NCBI GenBank assembly: GCA_963814095.1
Contig: CAWFBT010000002.1
Span: 372,001-436,000 of the forward strand
Origin: JACVRW01 sp963814095
GTDB lineage: Bacteria; Actinomycetota; Thermoleophilia; Solirubrobacterales; Thermoleophilaceae
Direction: 5' to 3'
Length of the DNA: 64,000 nt
The notes under the pieces were generated by a model. The model was not told the origin of the DNA and searched no databases. It saw only the letters and a program-made list of their open reading frames with translations. The translations under genes and the position numbers were made by a program. Each line of letters opens with the position of its first letter. Position 1 is the first letter of the stretch. Below, one piece after another: positions 7,735-16,326 of this stretch.

Positions 7735-8481
7735 TCAGAAGCTCGCCGCCGGGGCGAACGGCTTGTCCGGGTCGACCGCGAACCAGGACAGGAAGACGGC
7801 CGGCTCGCGGTACGGGTTGCGCTTCTGGACGGGCGTGTCCGGCGGGATGCCCTCGAGCCCGCCCGGTCGCAGCCTGCGCGTGCCGATCAGGGCGTTCTGG
7901 TAGTCGATCGTGCCCGAGAGCTGGTAGACGAGCTCCGGCCCGGGATGGGTGTGGACGGTCGTACGGCCGCCCCGCGGCGGCACCGTCACGGAGAGGAAGC
8001 TGAGCGCCGCCGGCTCAGGCAGCCCCTCGAGGGGCTGACTCTCGAAGAGCCGCCGCGCGCCGGCGGGCACCCGCGATCCGCGGGAGGCGAGCCCGATCTC
8101 CCAGACCTTGGCCGCGGCCTCGCGCGCACGGTACGTGCGCCGCTCCTCCGCCGGCGCCGCTGCCGCCTGGCCCTCCGCGAGCTGTCGTTGGCGTCCGTCG
8201 AGCTTCAGCACGGAGTCCCCGCTGCGGGCGTAGACGAACGTGAACTCACCGCTGCGGGTGAGCGCCGGCCCGGGCCCCAGGCGAAACTCGTCCGCGACCC
8301 AGACGGCATCGGCCGGTGGCGGCCCGCGCAGCGAGGCGCGGGCGAGTGTCTCGACGCGCGCGCTCGCCCCGAGGGCGCCCACTCCCGCCCCGCGGTCATC
8401 CCCGGAGCTGTCCTCGCTGCCGCCGTCCGCGCAGCCGGCAATGCAGAGCAGCGCCGCGACGCAGGCCAGAAACCGCCTCAT
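7735..8481 (-). CDS. Cupin-domain lipoprotein
   Basis: A 248-residue lipoprotein with signal peptide MRRFLACVAALLCIAGC, lipobox IAGC and the lipidated Cys at residue ~17. The start ATG at 8481 overlaps the GT2 stop codon as ATGA, so the alternative ATG five codons upstream is less likely. The C-terminal ~100 residues are a cupin: VPPRGGRTTVHTHPGPELVY supplies two His and one Glu of motif 1 (H-x-H-x-x-x-x-E), a metal site. The N-terminal half contains a second, weaker cupin-like pattern. It might bind or modify a carbohydrate at the cell surface; this is inference. Confidence 0.72.
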   Translation of the reverse strand: MRRFLACVAALLCIAGCADGGSEDSSGDDRGAGVGALGASARVETLARASLRGPPPADAVWVADEFRLGPGPALTRSGEFTFVYARSGDSVLKLDGRQRQLAEGQAAAAPAEERRTYRAREAAAKVWEIGLASRGSRVPAGARRLFESQPLEGLPEPAALSFLSVTVPPRGGRTTVHTHPGPELVYQLSGTIDYQNALIGTRRLRPGGLEGIPPDTPVQKRNPYREPAVFLSWFAVDPDKPFAPAASF

Positions 8482-9125
8482 CGCAACGCGGCGCACATGT
8501 CACGCACGGTTCGGACCGTGCCGCGGAGTGTGCCGGTGACCTTGGAGCGGCCCACTCGGGGCCGGTAGCCCACCTCGACCTCGTCGACCCGCCAGCCTGC
8601 TGCCCCGGCCCGCAGCACCATCTCGAGCGGCCAGCCGAAGCGCCGATCACGGATGCCCAGCTCGAGCAGCGGCTCGCGCCGGGCGGCGCGCATCGGTCCG
8701 AGGTCGGAGAGCCTGATGGCCGTGCGTCGCCGCAGCTCCCAGGCGAGGGCTCGGTTCGCGAGCCGGGCATGTGGCTGCAGGGCTCCGCGCTCCGGGCGCC
8801 GGGCTCCAAGCGAGAGATCGGCCGCGCCGCTCGACACCGGAGCGGTCACTCGCACGAGGTCGGCCGGATCCAGTGAGCCGTCGCAGTCCATGAAGCAGAC
8901 GAGCTCGGTGCGGGCCGCCGTCAGGCCGGCGAAGCAGGCGGCGCCGAATCCACGTCGCGGCTCGCGCACCACCGTTGCGCCGAGCGACTGGGCGAGCTCC
9001 CCGGAGCCGTCGGTTGAGCCGTTGTCGACGACGAGCGGCCTGAAGCCGGGCGGCATGGCGGCCAGCACGGCGGGCAGCGCCGCCGCCTCGTCGAGCACCG
9101 GCAGGACGACATCGACTTCGGCCAC
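8478..9125 (-). CDS. Family 2 glycosyltransferase
   Basis: A 215-residue GT-A glycosyltransferase. The fold start is VDVVLPVLDEA (residues 3-13), the nucleotide-binding part is LVVDNGSTDGSGE, and the DxD-type metal motif is CFMDCDGSLDPAD. No C-terminal membrane helix is evident, so it acts in the cytosol or at the membrane surface. GTG at 9125 is chosen because it directly precedes the first beta-strand; the frame stays open 26 codons upstream, but that segment is Arg-rich and lacks a start context. First gene of a three-gene unit with the cupin lipoprotein and the TIGR04282 protein. The acceptor is unknown. Confidence 0.83.
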   Translation of the reverse strand: MAEVDVVLPVLDEAAALPAVLAAMPPGFRPLVVDNGSTDGSGELAQSLGATVVREPRRGFGAACFAGLTAARTELVCFMDCDGSLDPADLVRVTAPVSSGAADLSLGARRPERGALQPHARLANRALAWELRRRTAIRLSDLGPMRAARREPLLELGIRDRRFGWPLEMVLRAGAAGWRVDEVEVGYRPRVGRSKVTGTLRGTVRTVRDMCAALR

Positions 9126-9217
9126 GGTCAACGACCGTACGGCCCGGGCATTACAGATTCCGAACAGTTGCCGCCAGGGCCGCCGCTGCCGGCGAACCGG
9201 CACCTAGCTTGTGCGCC

Positions 9218-10537
9218 GTGGTCGGCGGAACGGCAACGCTGCGACAGGCGCGACGTCGGCTGGAGCTCTGGCTCCCGGCCGCCCTGCTCCTGCTGGTCGC
9301 CATCACCTTCGCCTACGGCCTCGCCGCAAGGGCGTCCGGCGTGCGCCTCGGCGCCTCGTTGGCCCCGCTGCTCGCCGACTGGGACCCGGCGATCGACCCC
9401 GCCGCGCTGGCGAGCGTCGTGCTGCTGGCGGCGGGCGTCGCCGGCGCCCCCAAGCTCTTGACGGTGCGGCTCGGCGCCTGGGGCTTCGCGGCGATCCTGC
9501 TGGGCTATGGGCTGGCGCTGCGGGTCGCGCTTGGCGGCGCGCGCCGTGGCGTCGAGGGGCTCTACGCCGTGTACGAGCTCGGCAACCACGAGGCCGCCAG
9601 CGAGTACCTGCCGGCGCTGCCCGGCTTCGAGTTCGGCACGCGCTTCTTCCTCGACACGTTCGCCGAGATCGGCACGTCGCTGCCGGTCCACGCGATCGGG
9701 CATCCGCCCGGGCTGCTCGTGACCATGCACTGGCTGGGGATCGAGAGCGCGCCCGCGATGGCTGCGTTGACCATCGGCGTCGGTGCCCTGTCGATCCCGC
9801 TCGCCTACCTGCTCGCCCGCGTCCTGCTCGACGAGCGGGCCGCTCGGCGCGCGGCGCTTCTGTACCTGTTTGCGCCGAGCGCGCTCGTCTACGGCGCCAC
9901 CTCGGCGGATGCCCTGTACGCCACGGTGGCGCTGCTCGCGGCCATCCCGTTGGCGCTGGCCGCAAACCGGCCCCGCGCAGCGCTCGCCGGCGCACCCGCG
10001 CTGGGCGTCGCGAGCTTCTTCTCGTACGCCAACCTCGCGTTGGGCGCGTGGGGGGCGCTGCTGGCCTGGCAGCGCGCGGGCCCGCGCCGCGCGATCGCGC
10101 TCGGACTCGCCTGCGCCGCAGCCCTGACGGCGTTCTACGCTCTGCTCCACCTCGCCACCGGCTACGACCCGATCGGCGTCCTGGCCGCGACGGAGTCCGT
10201 GTACCGCGAGGGCATAGCGAGCCGCCGCCCGTACGAGTTCTGGGTGTTCGGCTCCCCCGCCGCCTTCCTGTTCGCGCTCGGCCTGCCCATCACCTGGCTG
10301 GCCGCGCGCGCGGCGGCCACAGGGGACGCTGGCGCGCGCGCTCTGTTCGCCGTTCTGGCGATCGCGGCGATCCTCGGCTTTTCGAAGGCCGAGACCGAGC
10401 GCATCTATCTGTTCCTGGTGCCGCTCGCCTGCGTCGCCGCCGCCGCCGCGCTGCCCCCGCGCCGGCTGACCCTCGTCCTCGTCGCGCTGGCCGTGCAGGC
10501 GCTCGCAACCAACCTGCTGCTGTACACGGTCTGGTGA
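9218..10537 (+). CDS. Polytopic GT-C-like glycosyltransferase (mannosyltransferase family)
   Basis: About 440 residues with roughly 10-12 hydrophobic segments. A luminal-type loop after the second or third helix, with ELGNHEAASEYLPAL and HAIGHPPGLLVTMHWLG, resembles the acidic/His loop of GT-C (PMT/GT39/GT87) enzymes that use polyprenyl-phosphate sugars. GTG at 9218 is preferred over TTG at 9209; neither has a clear ribosome site. It ends with GTGA overlapping the epimerase start, so the two are co-translated. Likely attaches a sugar to an exported glycan or protein outside the membrane. Donor and acceptor unknown. Confidence 0.72.
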   Translation: MVGGTATLRQARRRLELWLPAALLLLVAITFAYGLAARASGVRLGASLAPLLADWDPAIDPAALASVVLLAAGVAGAPKLLTVRLGAWGFAAILLGYGLALRVALGGARRGVEGLYAVYELGNHEAASEYLPALPGFEFGTRFFLDTFAEIGTSLPVHAIGHPPGLLVTMHWLGIESAPAMAALTIGVGALSIPLAYLLARVLLDERAARRAALLYLFAPSALVYGATSADALYATVALLAAIPLALAANRPRAALAGAPALGVASFFSYANLALGAWGALLAWQRAGPRRAIALGLACAAALTAFYALLHLATGYDPIGVLAATESVYREGIASRRPYEFWVFGSPAAFLFALGLPITWLAARAAATGDAGARALFAVLAIAAILGFSKAETERIYLFLVPLACVAAAAALPPRRLTLVLVALAVQALATNLLLYTVW

Positions 10538-11649
10538 GCACCGTGCTCGTCACCGGCGGCGCCGGCTTCGTCGGCTCGCATCTGGTCGACCTCCTGCTGG
10601 CGGCGGGCGAGCGCGTGCGCGTGCTCGACAACCTCGACCCGCTGGCGCATGCGAACGGGTCGCCCGAGCACCTGGATCCCGCGGCCGAGCTCGTGACCGG
10701 GGACCTGCGTGAGCGAGACACGGTCGGGCGCGCGCTGGAAGGCGTCGATCGGGTCTTCCATCTCGGCGGCGTGGTCGGAAACGGCGAGTCGATGGTCAAC
10801 ATCAGACGCGCCGTCGACCACAACGCGGGCGGCACCGCCACGCTGCTCGAGGCCGTGATCGCGCGCCGGGACACGATCCGCCGGCTGGTCGCGGCATCGT
10901 CGATGGTCGTCTATGGCGAGGGCTCCTACCGCTGCGAGGAGCACGGCACCGTCCATCCCGAGCTGCGCACGCCCGAGCAGCTGAAGGCACAGGACTGGGA
11001 GGCGCGCTGCCCCGTTTGCGGCGCGAGCACGGCGCCCGTGCCGACCCGGGAGGACGCTCCGCTGCGGCCGACGAGCGTCTACGGCATCACCAAGCGCGAC
11101 CAGGAGGAGCTCGTGCTCGTGCTCGGACGTGCCTACGGAATCGAGACGGTCGCGCTCCGCTACCTGAACGTGTACGGCCCCCGGCAGGCGCTCTCGAACC
11201 CCTACACCGGCGTGGCGGCGATCTTCGCCGCCCGGCTACTCGCCGGCCGGCGCCCGCTGATCTTCGAGGACGGCGGTCAGCTGCGCGACCTCGTCCATGT
11301 GAGCGACGTTGCGCGCGCGACAGCGGCCGCCATGGCCGCCCCCGGAGCATCGGGACTCGTCTTCAACGTGGCGACCGGCGCGCGCATCACGGTTCAGCGG
11401 CTCGCCGAGGAGATCGCCGCGGCACTCGGATCGACGCTGGCCCCGGCTGTAACCGGCGAGCACCGGGCCGGGGACATCAGGCACTGCTTTGCAGACGTGA
11501 GCCGTGCCCGCGCCACGCTCGGCTTCGAGGCCGGGGTCTCGCTCGAGGAGGGTCTCCCGGGACTGGCGGAGTGGGTGGCGCGAAGCCGGCCGGAGGAACG
11601 GGGCGACGCGGCGCTCGCCGACCTTCGCGCGCGCGGGCTCGTCCGCTGA
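10534..11649 (+). CDS. NAD-dependent nucleotide-sugar epimerase/dehydratase with zinc-ribbon-like insert
   Basis: A 371-residue extended SDR. The NAD motif TGGAGFVGSH is at ~6-15 and the catalytic pair is in SVYGITKRDQ (Tyr-x-x-x-Lys), with LRYLNVYGPRQ and the RDLVHVSDVA motif typical of UDP/dTDP-sugar epimerases. Between residues ~130 and 170 is an unusual insertion with four cysteines/one His (YRCEEHG... then RCPVCGAS) that could bind zinc. I recall similar inserts in dTDP-L-rhamnose 4-epimerase-like proteins, but do not assign that activity. Start GTG at 10534 overlaps the upstream stop (GTGA). It likely supplies the sugar donor for the neighbouring transferases. Confidence 0.82.
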   Translation: MSTVLVTGGAGFVGSHLVDLLLAAGERVRVLDNLDPLAHANGSPEHLDPAAELVTGDLRERDTVGRALEGVDRVFHLGGVVGNGESMVNIRRAVDHNAGGTATLLEAVIARRDTIRRLVAASSMVVYGEGSYRCEEHGTVHPELRTPEQLKAQDWEARCPVCGASTAPVPTREDAPLRPTSVYGITKRDQEELVLVLGRAYGIETVALRYLNVYGPRQALSNPYTGVAAIFAARLLAGRRPLIFEDGGQLRDLVHVSDVARATAAAMAAPGASGLVFNVATGARITVQRLAEEIAAALGSTLAPAVTGEHRAGDIRHCFADVSRARATLGFEAGVSLEEGLPGLAEWVARSRPEERGDAALADLRARGLVR

Positions 11650-11655
11650 GGCGCG

Positions 11656-12717
11656 TCAGGCGGCTGCGCGCGGCAGGCTCACCCGCACGCGCGCCCCGGC
11701 GTTCGAGTCCGCGAACCAGATCTCGCCTCCGTGGGCCTCGACGATCGCCCGGCAGATCGTCAACCCGAGGCCGCTGCCCTGGCCCGAGCGGGCGGCGCCG
11801 TTGCCGCCCCGGTAGAAGGGCTCGAAGGCGCGGCGGCGATCCTCGGCGCTCAGCCCGCTGCCCTCGTCGGACACCTCGAGCTCAAGCGTCCGGCGGCCCT
11901 CGCGCGCCATGACGGTCACGCTGCCGTCCGGCGGCGTGTGCCGGATGGCGTTCTGGATCAGGTTGAACAGCATGCGCTGCAGCTTCTCGGGGTTGGCGCG
12001 CGCCGGTGGCAGGCCGTCGGGTAGGCGACAGCTCACGTCCACGTGACTCGTGGCCGCCTGCGCGCTCAGCGCCTCGACCGTCTCGGCGACCAGCTCGTCG
12101 AGCCTCACCTGCTCCATCGACCACTCGATGTCCCCCGCCTCGATCCGCGACAGCTCGAACAGATCGTCGATCAGCGCCGACAGGGAGTCGATGTGGAGGG
12201 ACATCTGGCCCAGGTAGCGGCGGCGGGCATCGGCATCTACGAGCTCATCCGAGAAGGCGTCCGCGATCAGGCGCAGTGACGTGAGTGGCGTGCGCAGGTC
12301 GTGGCTGACGGCTGCCACCAGCTGGCGACGCGCGCTCTCGGCCGCCTCGCGCTGGGCGATGACGTCGCGGGACAGCAGCCAGGTGGAGTAGGCGGTGAGG
12401 CCGCCGGCCAGCAGCAGCAGGATCGTGATCACGAGCGCGTCGTGGTGGGAGATGATCATGAGCTGCGCGATCACCAGCACTCCCACGGTCACGAGCCCCA
12501 CCGTCACGAGCACAGCCACGGCAAAGCGGCGCGCGAGCGAGCCCGCCGGGGCGGCTCGCCGCACGAGCAGGTGCGCTGCGATCACTACCGGGACGCCGCA
12601 GCCGGCCATGAACAGCCCCATCAGCACGCCGTCCTCTGGCGCGTAGACAGCCCCGAGGACGAGCCCGCCCGCAGCGGAGGCGAGCAGGACTCCCGCGACC
12701 GCGCGCAGCACGCTCAC
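11656..12717 (-). CDS. Sensor histidine kinase (HisKA-HATPase)
   Basis: A 353-residue transmembrane kinase. Hydrophobic helices at ~5-25, 30-50, 65-90 and 95-115 leave almost no extracytoplasmic domain, suggesting it senses a membrane state or a partner protein. The HisKA box is VAAVSHDLRTPLTSLRL with phospho-acceptor His139. The ATPase domain has the N box (NLIQNAIRHTP), G1 (DEGSGLS), F box (FEPFYRGG) and G2 (GSGLGLTI). GTG at 12717 overlaps the response-regulator stop as GTGA. Forms a two-component pair with the gene at 12714-13406. Confidence 0.9.
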   Translation of the reverse strand: MSVLRAVAGVLLASAAGGLVLGAVYAPEDGVLMGLFMAGCGVPVVIAAHLLVRRAAPAGSLARRFAVAVLVTVGLVTVGVLVIAQLMIISHHDALVITILLLLAGGLTAYSTWLLSRDVIAQREAAESARRQLVAAVSHDLRTPLTSLRLIADAFSDELVDADARRRYLGQMSLHIDSLSALIDDLFELSRIEAGDIEWSMEQVRLDELVAETVEALSAQAATSHVDVSCRLPDGLPPARANPEKLQRMLFNLIQNAIRHTPPDGSVTVMAREGRRTLELEVSDEGSGLSAEDRRRAFEPFYRGGNGAARSGQGSGLGLTICRAIVEAHGGEIWFADSNAGARVRVSLPRAAA

Positions 12718-13406
12718 GGCTGGAAGCGGTAGCCGACGCCCCACACGGTCTGGAGCCAGCGCGGCCGTGAGGGGTCCACCTCGATCTTCGCCCGCAGACG
12801 CCTGACGTGGACCGTGACGGTGGAGGTATCGGTGTAGAAGCTGTAGCGCCACACGGTGTCCATCAGCTGGGAGCGCGAGAACACCTGGCCCGGATGGCGA
12901 ACGAAGTGGAAGAGCAGCTCGAACTCGCGCACGGTGAGCTGCACCTCCTCGCCTCGCACCGTGACTCGGTGGGCCTCCGGATCGACAGTCAGCCCGTCGA
13001 AGGAGATCGGGTCCGCCGGCTGCGGTGAGTGGTCGACACGGCGAAGCACCGCGTCGACCCGAGCCACAAGCTCGGCGGGGGAGAACGGCTTGACCACGTA
13101 GTCGTCCGCTCCGAGGCGGAGGCCCGCGATCCGGTCGGCCTGCTCTCCCTTCGCCGTCAGCAGGATGACCAGCACCTGCTGGCGCTCCCGCAGGACGCGC
13201 ATCACCTCGAGTCCGTCCATCCCCGGCATCATCAGGTCGAGTACGACCAGGTCGGGCCGCGCGTTCGCCGCCACCTGCAGCGCGCCGGGGCCGTCGGCCG
13301 CCACGTGAGTCTCGTAACCGGCGCGCTCGAGATAGCGCGACACGACCTCGGTGATCGTCGGCTCGTCGTCGACGACCAGGACAGAGCCGCGCGGCGCGAT
13401 GTCCAT
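12714..13406 (-). CDS. OmpR/PhoB-type response regulator
   Basis: A 230-residue DNA-binding regulator. Receiver domain residues ~7-120: acidic pocket VVDDE, phospho-acceptor Asp57 in VVLDLMMPGMDG, and the conserved Lys in LLTAKGE. The C-terminal winged helix (residues ~135-228) has LTVREFELLFHFVRHPGQVFSR and the recognition region TVHVRRLRAKIE, ending in the usual GYRFQP. The cognate kinase is immediately downstream with a four-base overlap. Targets are unknown; the PPOX/MarR/DrrAB genes lie upstream. Confidence 0.92.
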   Translation of the reverse strand: MDIAPRGSVLVVDDEPTITEVVSRYLERAGYETHVAADGPGALQVAANARPDLVVLDLMMPGMDGLEVMRVLRERQQVLVILLTAKGEQADRIAGLRLGADDYVVKPFSPAELVARVDAVLRRVDHSPQPADPISFDGLTVDPEAHRVTVRGEEVQLTVREFELLFHFVRHPGQVFSRSQLMDTVWRYSFYTDTSTVTVHVRRLRAKIEVDPSRPRWLQTVWGVGYRFQP

Positions 13407-13476
13407 CTCGGGGATTCTGGCAGCGCTTGTCGCGAACGCGGTCGCTGTAAGCGGACCGTAAGGCGCGGGCGGCCGC

Positions 13477-13746
13477 TTATGCCCGGCGTGGCCTCAGCGG
13501 CTGCCACGGGTCGATCGAGGCCAGATCGTCGACCACGACCGCGACATCCGGCCGCCGCTGCGCGTCGCGGAACTTCTTGGTCGCGGCCATGTCGCCGGTG
13601 CCGCCGATCACAACCGCCTCGAAGTCGGCGTCGTAGAAAACCCCCACAGGCATGACGTGAGGGGTCCCATCGGCGCCCACAGTCGCGATACGTCCGAGGG
13701 GCTGGCTCTTCAGGTACTCGATTTCGGCAGCGGTGAAAGCGGTCAT
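13477..13746 (-). CDS. Truncated PPOX-class F420-dependent/pyridoxamine-phosphate-oxidase-like protein
   Basis: An 89-residue protein starting at ATG 13746, which overlaps the MarR stop as ATGA. The sequence matches the N-terminal two-thirds of the small PPOX-class F420-dependent oxidoreductase family: FTAAEIEYLKSQPLGRIATV, then PHVMPVGVFYD and DVAVVVDDLASIDPW. Family members I know continue for another 35-50 residues after DPW (an RGIE-VRG strand) and end in an IRPRR-like tail. Here DPWQP passes directly to LRPRRA and stop, as though an internal segment had been lost. Cofactor binding may be impaired. Co-expressed with the MarR repressor. Confidence 0.65.
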   Translation of the reverse strand: MTAFTAAEIEYLKSQPLGRIATVGADGTPHVMPVGVFYDADFEAVVIGGTGDMAATKKFRDAQRRPDVAVVVDDLASIDPWQPLRPRRA

Positions 13747-14249
13747 GTTCGCCACGGTACGAGCTCAGGTGCGCTTGAAGTCAAGCCGTGGGTCGGTCCC
13801 TCGAGGTGGGCGATGGTCTCCTCGAGAGCGTCCACCGCGCTCTCGAGACGCTTACGTCCGATCGCCTCGCCGTGGTTGCGCGCCCACTCGAACTGCTCAC
13901 GCTCGATGGCCCGCAGCGCTCGGCGGCCACGCGCGGTCAGGGTGAGCAGCTTCGCCCGCCTGTCGGCCGGGTTGTCGAGGAATTCGGCGACGCCGTCGGT
14001 CGCGAGCAGGTCGGCCGTCCGCTGCACGCTCTGGCGCCGCAGACCCATGGCGCGCGCGATCTGCGAGACGGTCAGCGGCTCGTGGTCGATCACGCCCATC
14101 ACCTGCCAGCGCCCACTCGTCTGGCCGGACGGGGCCGCCATCCGGTCGCCCGCCTCGAGCAGCAGGCCGTTCAGCCGGAAGACGAGCAGCACGAGCCGCG
14201 TGAAGGCGTCCTCCTCCGGCGTGCTCTCGTGTCCGCTCGGGTGCTCCAT
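13743..14249 (-). CDS. MarR-family transcriptional regulator
   Basis: A 168-residue winged-helix regulator. LTVSQIARAMGLRRQSVQRTADLL is the helix-turn-helix, and FLDNPADRRAKLLTLTARGRRAL is the wing with the family's D-x-R-(A/S)-K signature. It is transcribed divergently from the DrrAB exporter genes, and the gap contains two identical inverted palindromes, the nearer only two bases from its start codon. Autorepression with simultaneous repression of the exporter, relieved by a drug-like ligand, is the expected logic. The ligand is unknown. Confidence 0.88.
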   Translation of the reverse strand: MEHPSGHESTPEEDAFTRLVLLVFRLNGLLLEAGDRMAAPSGQTSGRWQVMGVIDHEPLTVSQIARAMGLRRQSVQRTADLLATDGVAEFLDNPADRRAKLLTLTARGRRALRAIEREQFEWARNHGEAIGRKRLESAVDALEETIAHLEGPTHGLTSSAPELVPWRT

Positions 14250-14251
14250 GA

Positions 14252-14295
14252 TGACAGCGTCCTGTCAAGTGTGATAGGTTGACAGGACGCTGTCA
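14252..14295. promoter_or_regulatory. Twin palindromic operators between MarR gene and DrrAB genes
   Basis: TGACAGCGTCCTGTCA at 14252-14267 and TGACAGGACGCTGTCA at 14280-14295 are exact reverse complements separated by 12 bases. Each half is itself a palindrome (TGACAG-N4-CTGTCA), so the region offers two equivalent dimer sites about 28 bases (2.7 turns) apart. The left site abuts the MarR start at 14249, and TTGACA inside the right site (14279-14284) could be a -35 element of the rightward promoter. This is the layout of an autoregulated MarR operator. Binding is inferred. Confidence 0.75.
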
Positions 14296-14422
14296 AGTTA
14301 CGTGACCCTCACCTTCGAGGTGGTCTGCTGACGACCTGCGTACCGTGTAGTGCTACGCCCCCGATGAGTTTCGCCGCGACTCTCAGTCTCAACAGGCGAA
14401 ACCGGATCCCAGCAGGAGGCTG

Positions 14423-15412
14423 ATGTCAACCCACCCCCCATTGGCAATCGAGGCCAGCGGCCTCGTCAAGACGTTCGGCAAGAATCGAGCCGTCGACGGC
14501 GTCGACCTCGCTGTTCCCACCGGCTCCGTCTACGGCGTCCTCGGTCCCAACGGCGCCGGCAAGACCACGACCATCCGCATGCTCGCGACGCTGCTGACCC
14601 CGGACGGCGGCTCCGGTCGCGTGCTCGGGCACGACATCGTCAAGGAGGCTGACACCGTCCGCGGCCTGATCAGCCTGACCGGCCAGATGGCGTCGGTCGA
14701 CGAGGACCTCACCGGGCGCGAGAACCTGATCCTGCTGGGCCGCCTGCTCGGGCTCGGGCGCGACGCCGCGAAGGCGCGCGCGACCGAGCTGCTCGAGGCG
14801 TTCGGGCTGTCCGAGGCGTCGGGGCGTCTCGTGAAGCACTACTCGGGCGGCATGCGCCGCCGGCTCGACATCGGGGCGAGCATCGTCGTGACGCCCGAGG
14901 TGATGTTCCTCGACGAGCCCACCACGGGGCTCGACCCGCGTTCGCGCAACCAGGTCTGGGACATCATTCGTGCGCTCTCGCACGGCGGCACCACGATCCT
15001 GCTCTGCACCCAGTACCTCGACGAGGCCGACCAGCTCGCCGAGGGGATCGCGGTGATCGACCACGGCAAGGTGATCGCCGAGGGCACCCCGAGCCAGCTC
15101 AAGGCGTCGGTCGGCTCGGGCCGGCTGCACGTCCGGCTGCTCGAGCCGGAGCAGCGCCCCGAGGCCGAGCGGCTGCTCACGGCGGAGGTCGGCTCGGTGC
15201 ATCTCGAGCCGGACCCGGCCGCGCTCACGGCCCCCTGCGCCGACGCGGACCGCGCGGCCGAGGCGGTCGCCGAGCTCACGCGCCAAGGCGTGCGGATCGC
15301 CGACTTCTCACTCGGGCAGCCGAGCCTCGACGAGGTCTTCCTCGCGCTCACCGGCCACACGGCCGAGGAATCCGCCGACGAAGCCGATCTGCAGGAGGAA
15401 CAAGCAGCATGA
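14423..15412 (+). CDS. DrrA-type ABC transporter ATP-binding protein
   Basis: A 329-residue nucleotide-binding subunit of the daunorubicin-resistance (DrrA) family. Walker A is GPNGAGKTTT (~residues 42-51), the signature is YSGGMRRRLD, Walker B is VMFLDEPTTGLD, and the switch region TQYLDEADQLAEG has Gln-Tyr as in DrrA. The C-terminal ~90 residues are the DrrA regulatory extension, ending in an acidic tail. AGGAGG at 14414-14419 precedes ATG 14423. It energises the permease encoded next, with an ATGA overlap. Likely exports a hydrophobic drug or lipid; control by the divergent MarR protein is inferred. Confidence 0.92.
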   Translation: MSTHPPLAIEASGLVKTFGKNRAVDGVDLAVPTGSVYGVLGPNGAGKTTTIRMLATLLTPDGGSGRVLGHDIVKEADTVRGLISLTGQMASVDEDLTGRENLILLGRLLGLGRDAAKARATELLEAFGLSEASGRLVKHYSGGMRRRLDIGASIVVTPEVMFLDEPTTGLDPRSRNQVWDIIRALSHGGTTILLCTQYLDEADQLAEGIAVIDHGKVIAEGTPSQLKASVGSGRLHVRLLEPEQRPEAERLLTAEVGSVHLEPDPAALTAPCADADRAAEAVAELTRQGVRIADFSLGQPSLDEVFLALTGHTAEESADEADLQEEQAA

Positions 15413-16260
15413 GCACCCCCACCACCACGCCCCAGACCAGTCCGGGCGCCGACGCCGCGGCGCTTCAGAAGGCGATCGCGAGGACCGAGCGCCCGCGGCG
15501 CGCGAGCGCGGCGTCCGCGGCCCTGACCTACGGCTGGCGCGGCATGCTCAAGGTCAAGCACGTCCCGGAGCAGCTGCTCGACGTGACCATCACGCCGGTG
15601 ATGTTCGTCCTCATGTTCACGTACATCTTCGGCGGGGCGATCGCCGGCTCGACCGGCGCCTACCTGGATTACATCCTGCCCGGCATCCTCGTGATGTCGG
15701 TGCTGTTCACGACCGTCTACTCGGGCGTCGCGCTCAACACCGACCTCACCAAGGGCGTCGTCGACCGCTTCCGCACGCTGCCGATCTGGCGCCCGGCGCC
15801 GCTCGTCGGCGCCCTGCTCGGCGACAGCGTCCGCTACCTGGTGGCCGGGATCGTGATCGTGCTGGTCGGGATGATCCTCGGCTACCGCCCCGATGGGGGA
15901 GTCGATGGCGTGCTGCTCGCGCTGCTGCTCGTGGTCGTGTTCGCCTTCGCCCTCTCCTGGGTCTTCCAGACGATCGGGCTGCTGATGCGCTCGCCGAACG
16001 CGGTCATGAACGCCGGCTTCATGGGGATCTTCCCGCTGACGTTCCTCAGCAACGTCTTCGTCGAGCCGGACACGCTGCCGGCCGCGCTCGAGGCGTTCGT
16101 GAACGTCAATCCGATCTCGATCCTGGCGGACGCCTCGCGCGGGTTGATGGCGGGAGACGTCGACATGGGCGACATCGGAATCGTCTTCGGCACGGCGGTC
16201 GCGCTCACGGCGGTCTTCATGCCGCTCACGACGCACCTGTACCGCACGCGCAGCGTCTAG
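15409..16260 (+). CDS. DrrB-type ABC-2 transporter permease
   Basis: A 283-residue ABC-2 family permease with about six transmembrane segments after a ~55-residue cytosolic N-terminus. Family features include the EQLLDVTITPVMFVLMFTYI helix, PGILVMSVLF, the coupling segment KGVVDRFRTLPIWR between helices, and the conserved FPLTFLSNVFV run before the last pair of helices. ATG at 15409 overlaps the DrrA stop as ATGA, so the two subunits are made together, presumably as a homodimeric permease with two DrrA copies. Substrate unknown. Confidence 0.92.
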   Translation: MSTPTTTPQTSPGADAAALQKAIARTERPRRASAASAALTYGWRGMLKVKHVPEQLLDVTITPVMFVLMFTYIFGGAIAGSTGAYLDYILPGILVMSVLFTTVYSGVALNTDLTKGVVDRFRTLPIWRPAPLVGALLGDSVRYLVAGIVIVLVGMILGYRPDGGVDGVLLALLLVVVFAFALSWVFQTIGLLMRSPNAVMNAGFMGIFPLTFLSNVFVEPDTLPAALEAFVNVNPISILADASRGLMAGDVDMGDIGIVFGTAVALTAVFMPLTTHLYRTRSV

Positions 16261-16326
16261 CGGAATAGCGGGGTGACCGGGTCCGTCTAGGGGAGGCTCG
16301 CTCAATTCTCCTCCGGAGGTCCCCCC

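Noticed and set aside
9211..10533. Plus-strand frame upstream of and in phase with the epimerase
   Set aside because: It is a +2 shadow of the membrane transferase. The epimerase starts at GTG 10534 with a GTGA overlap.
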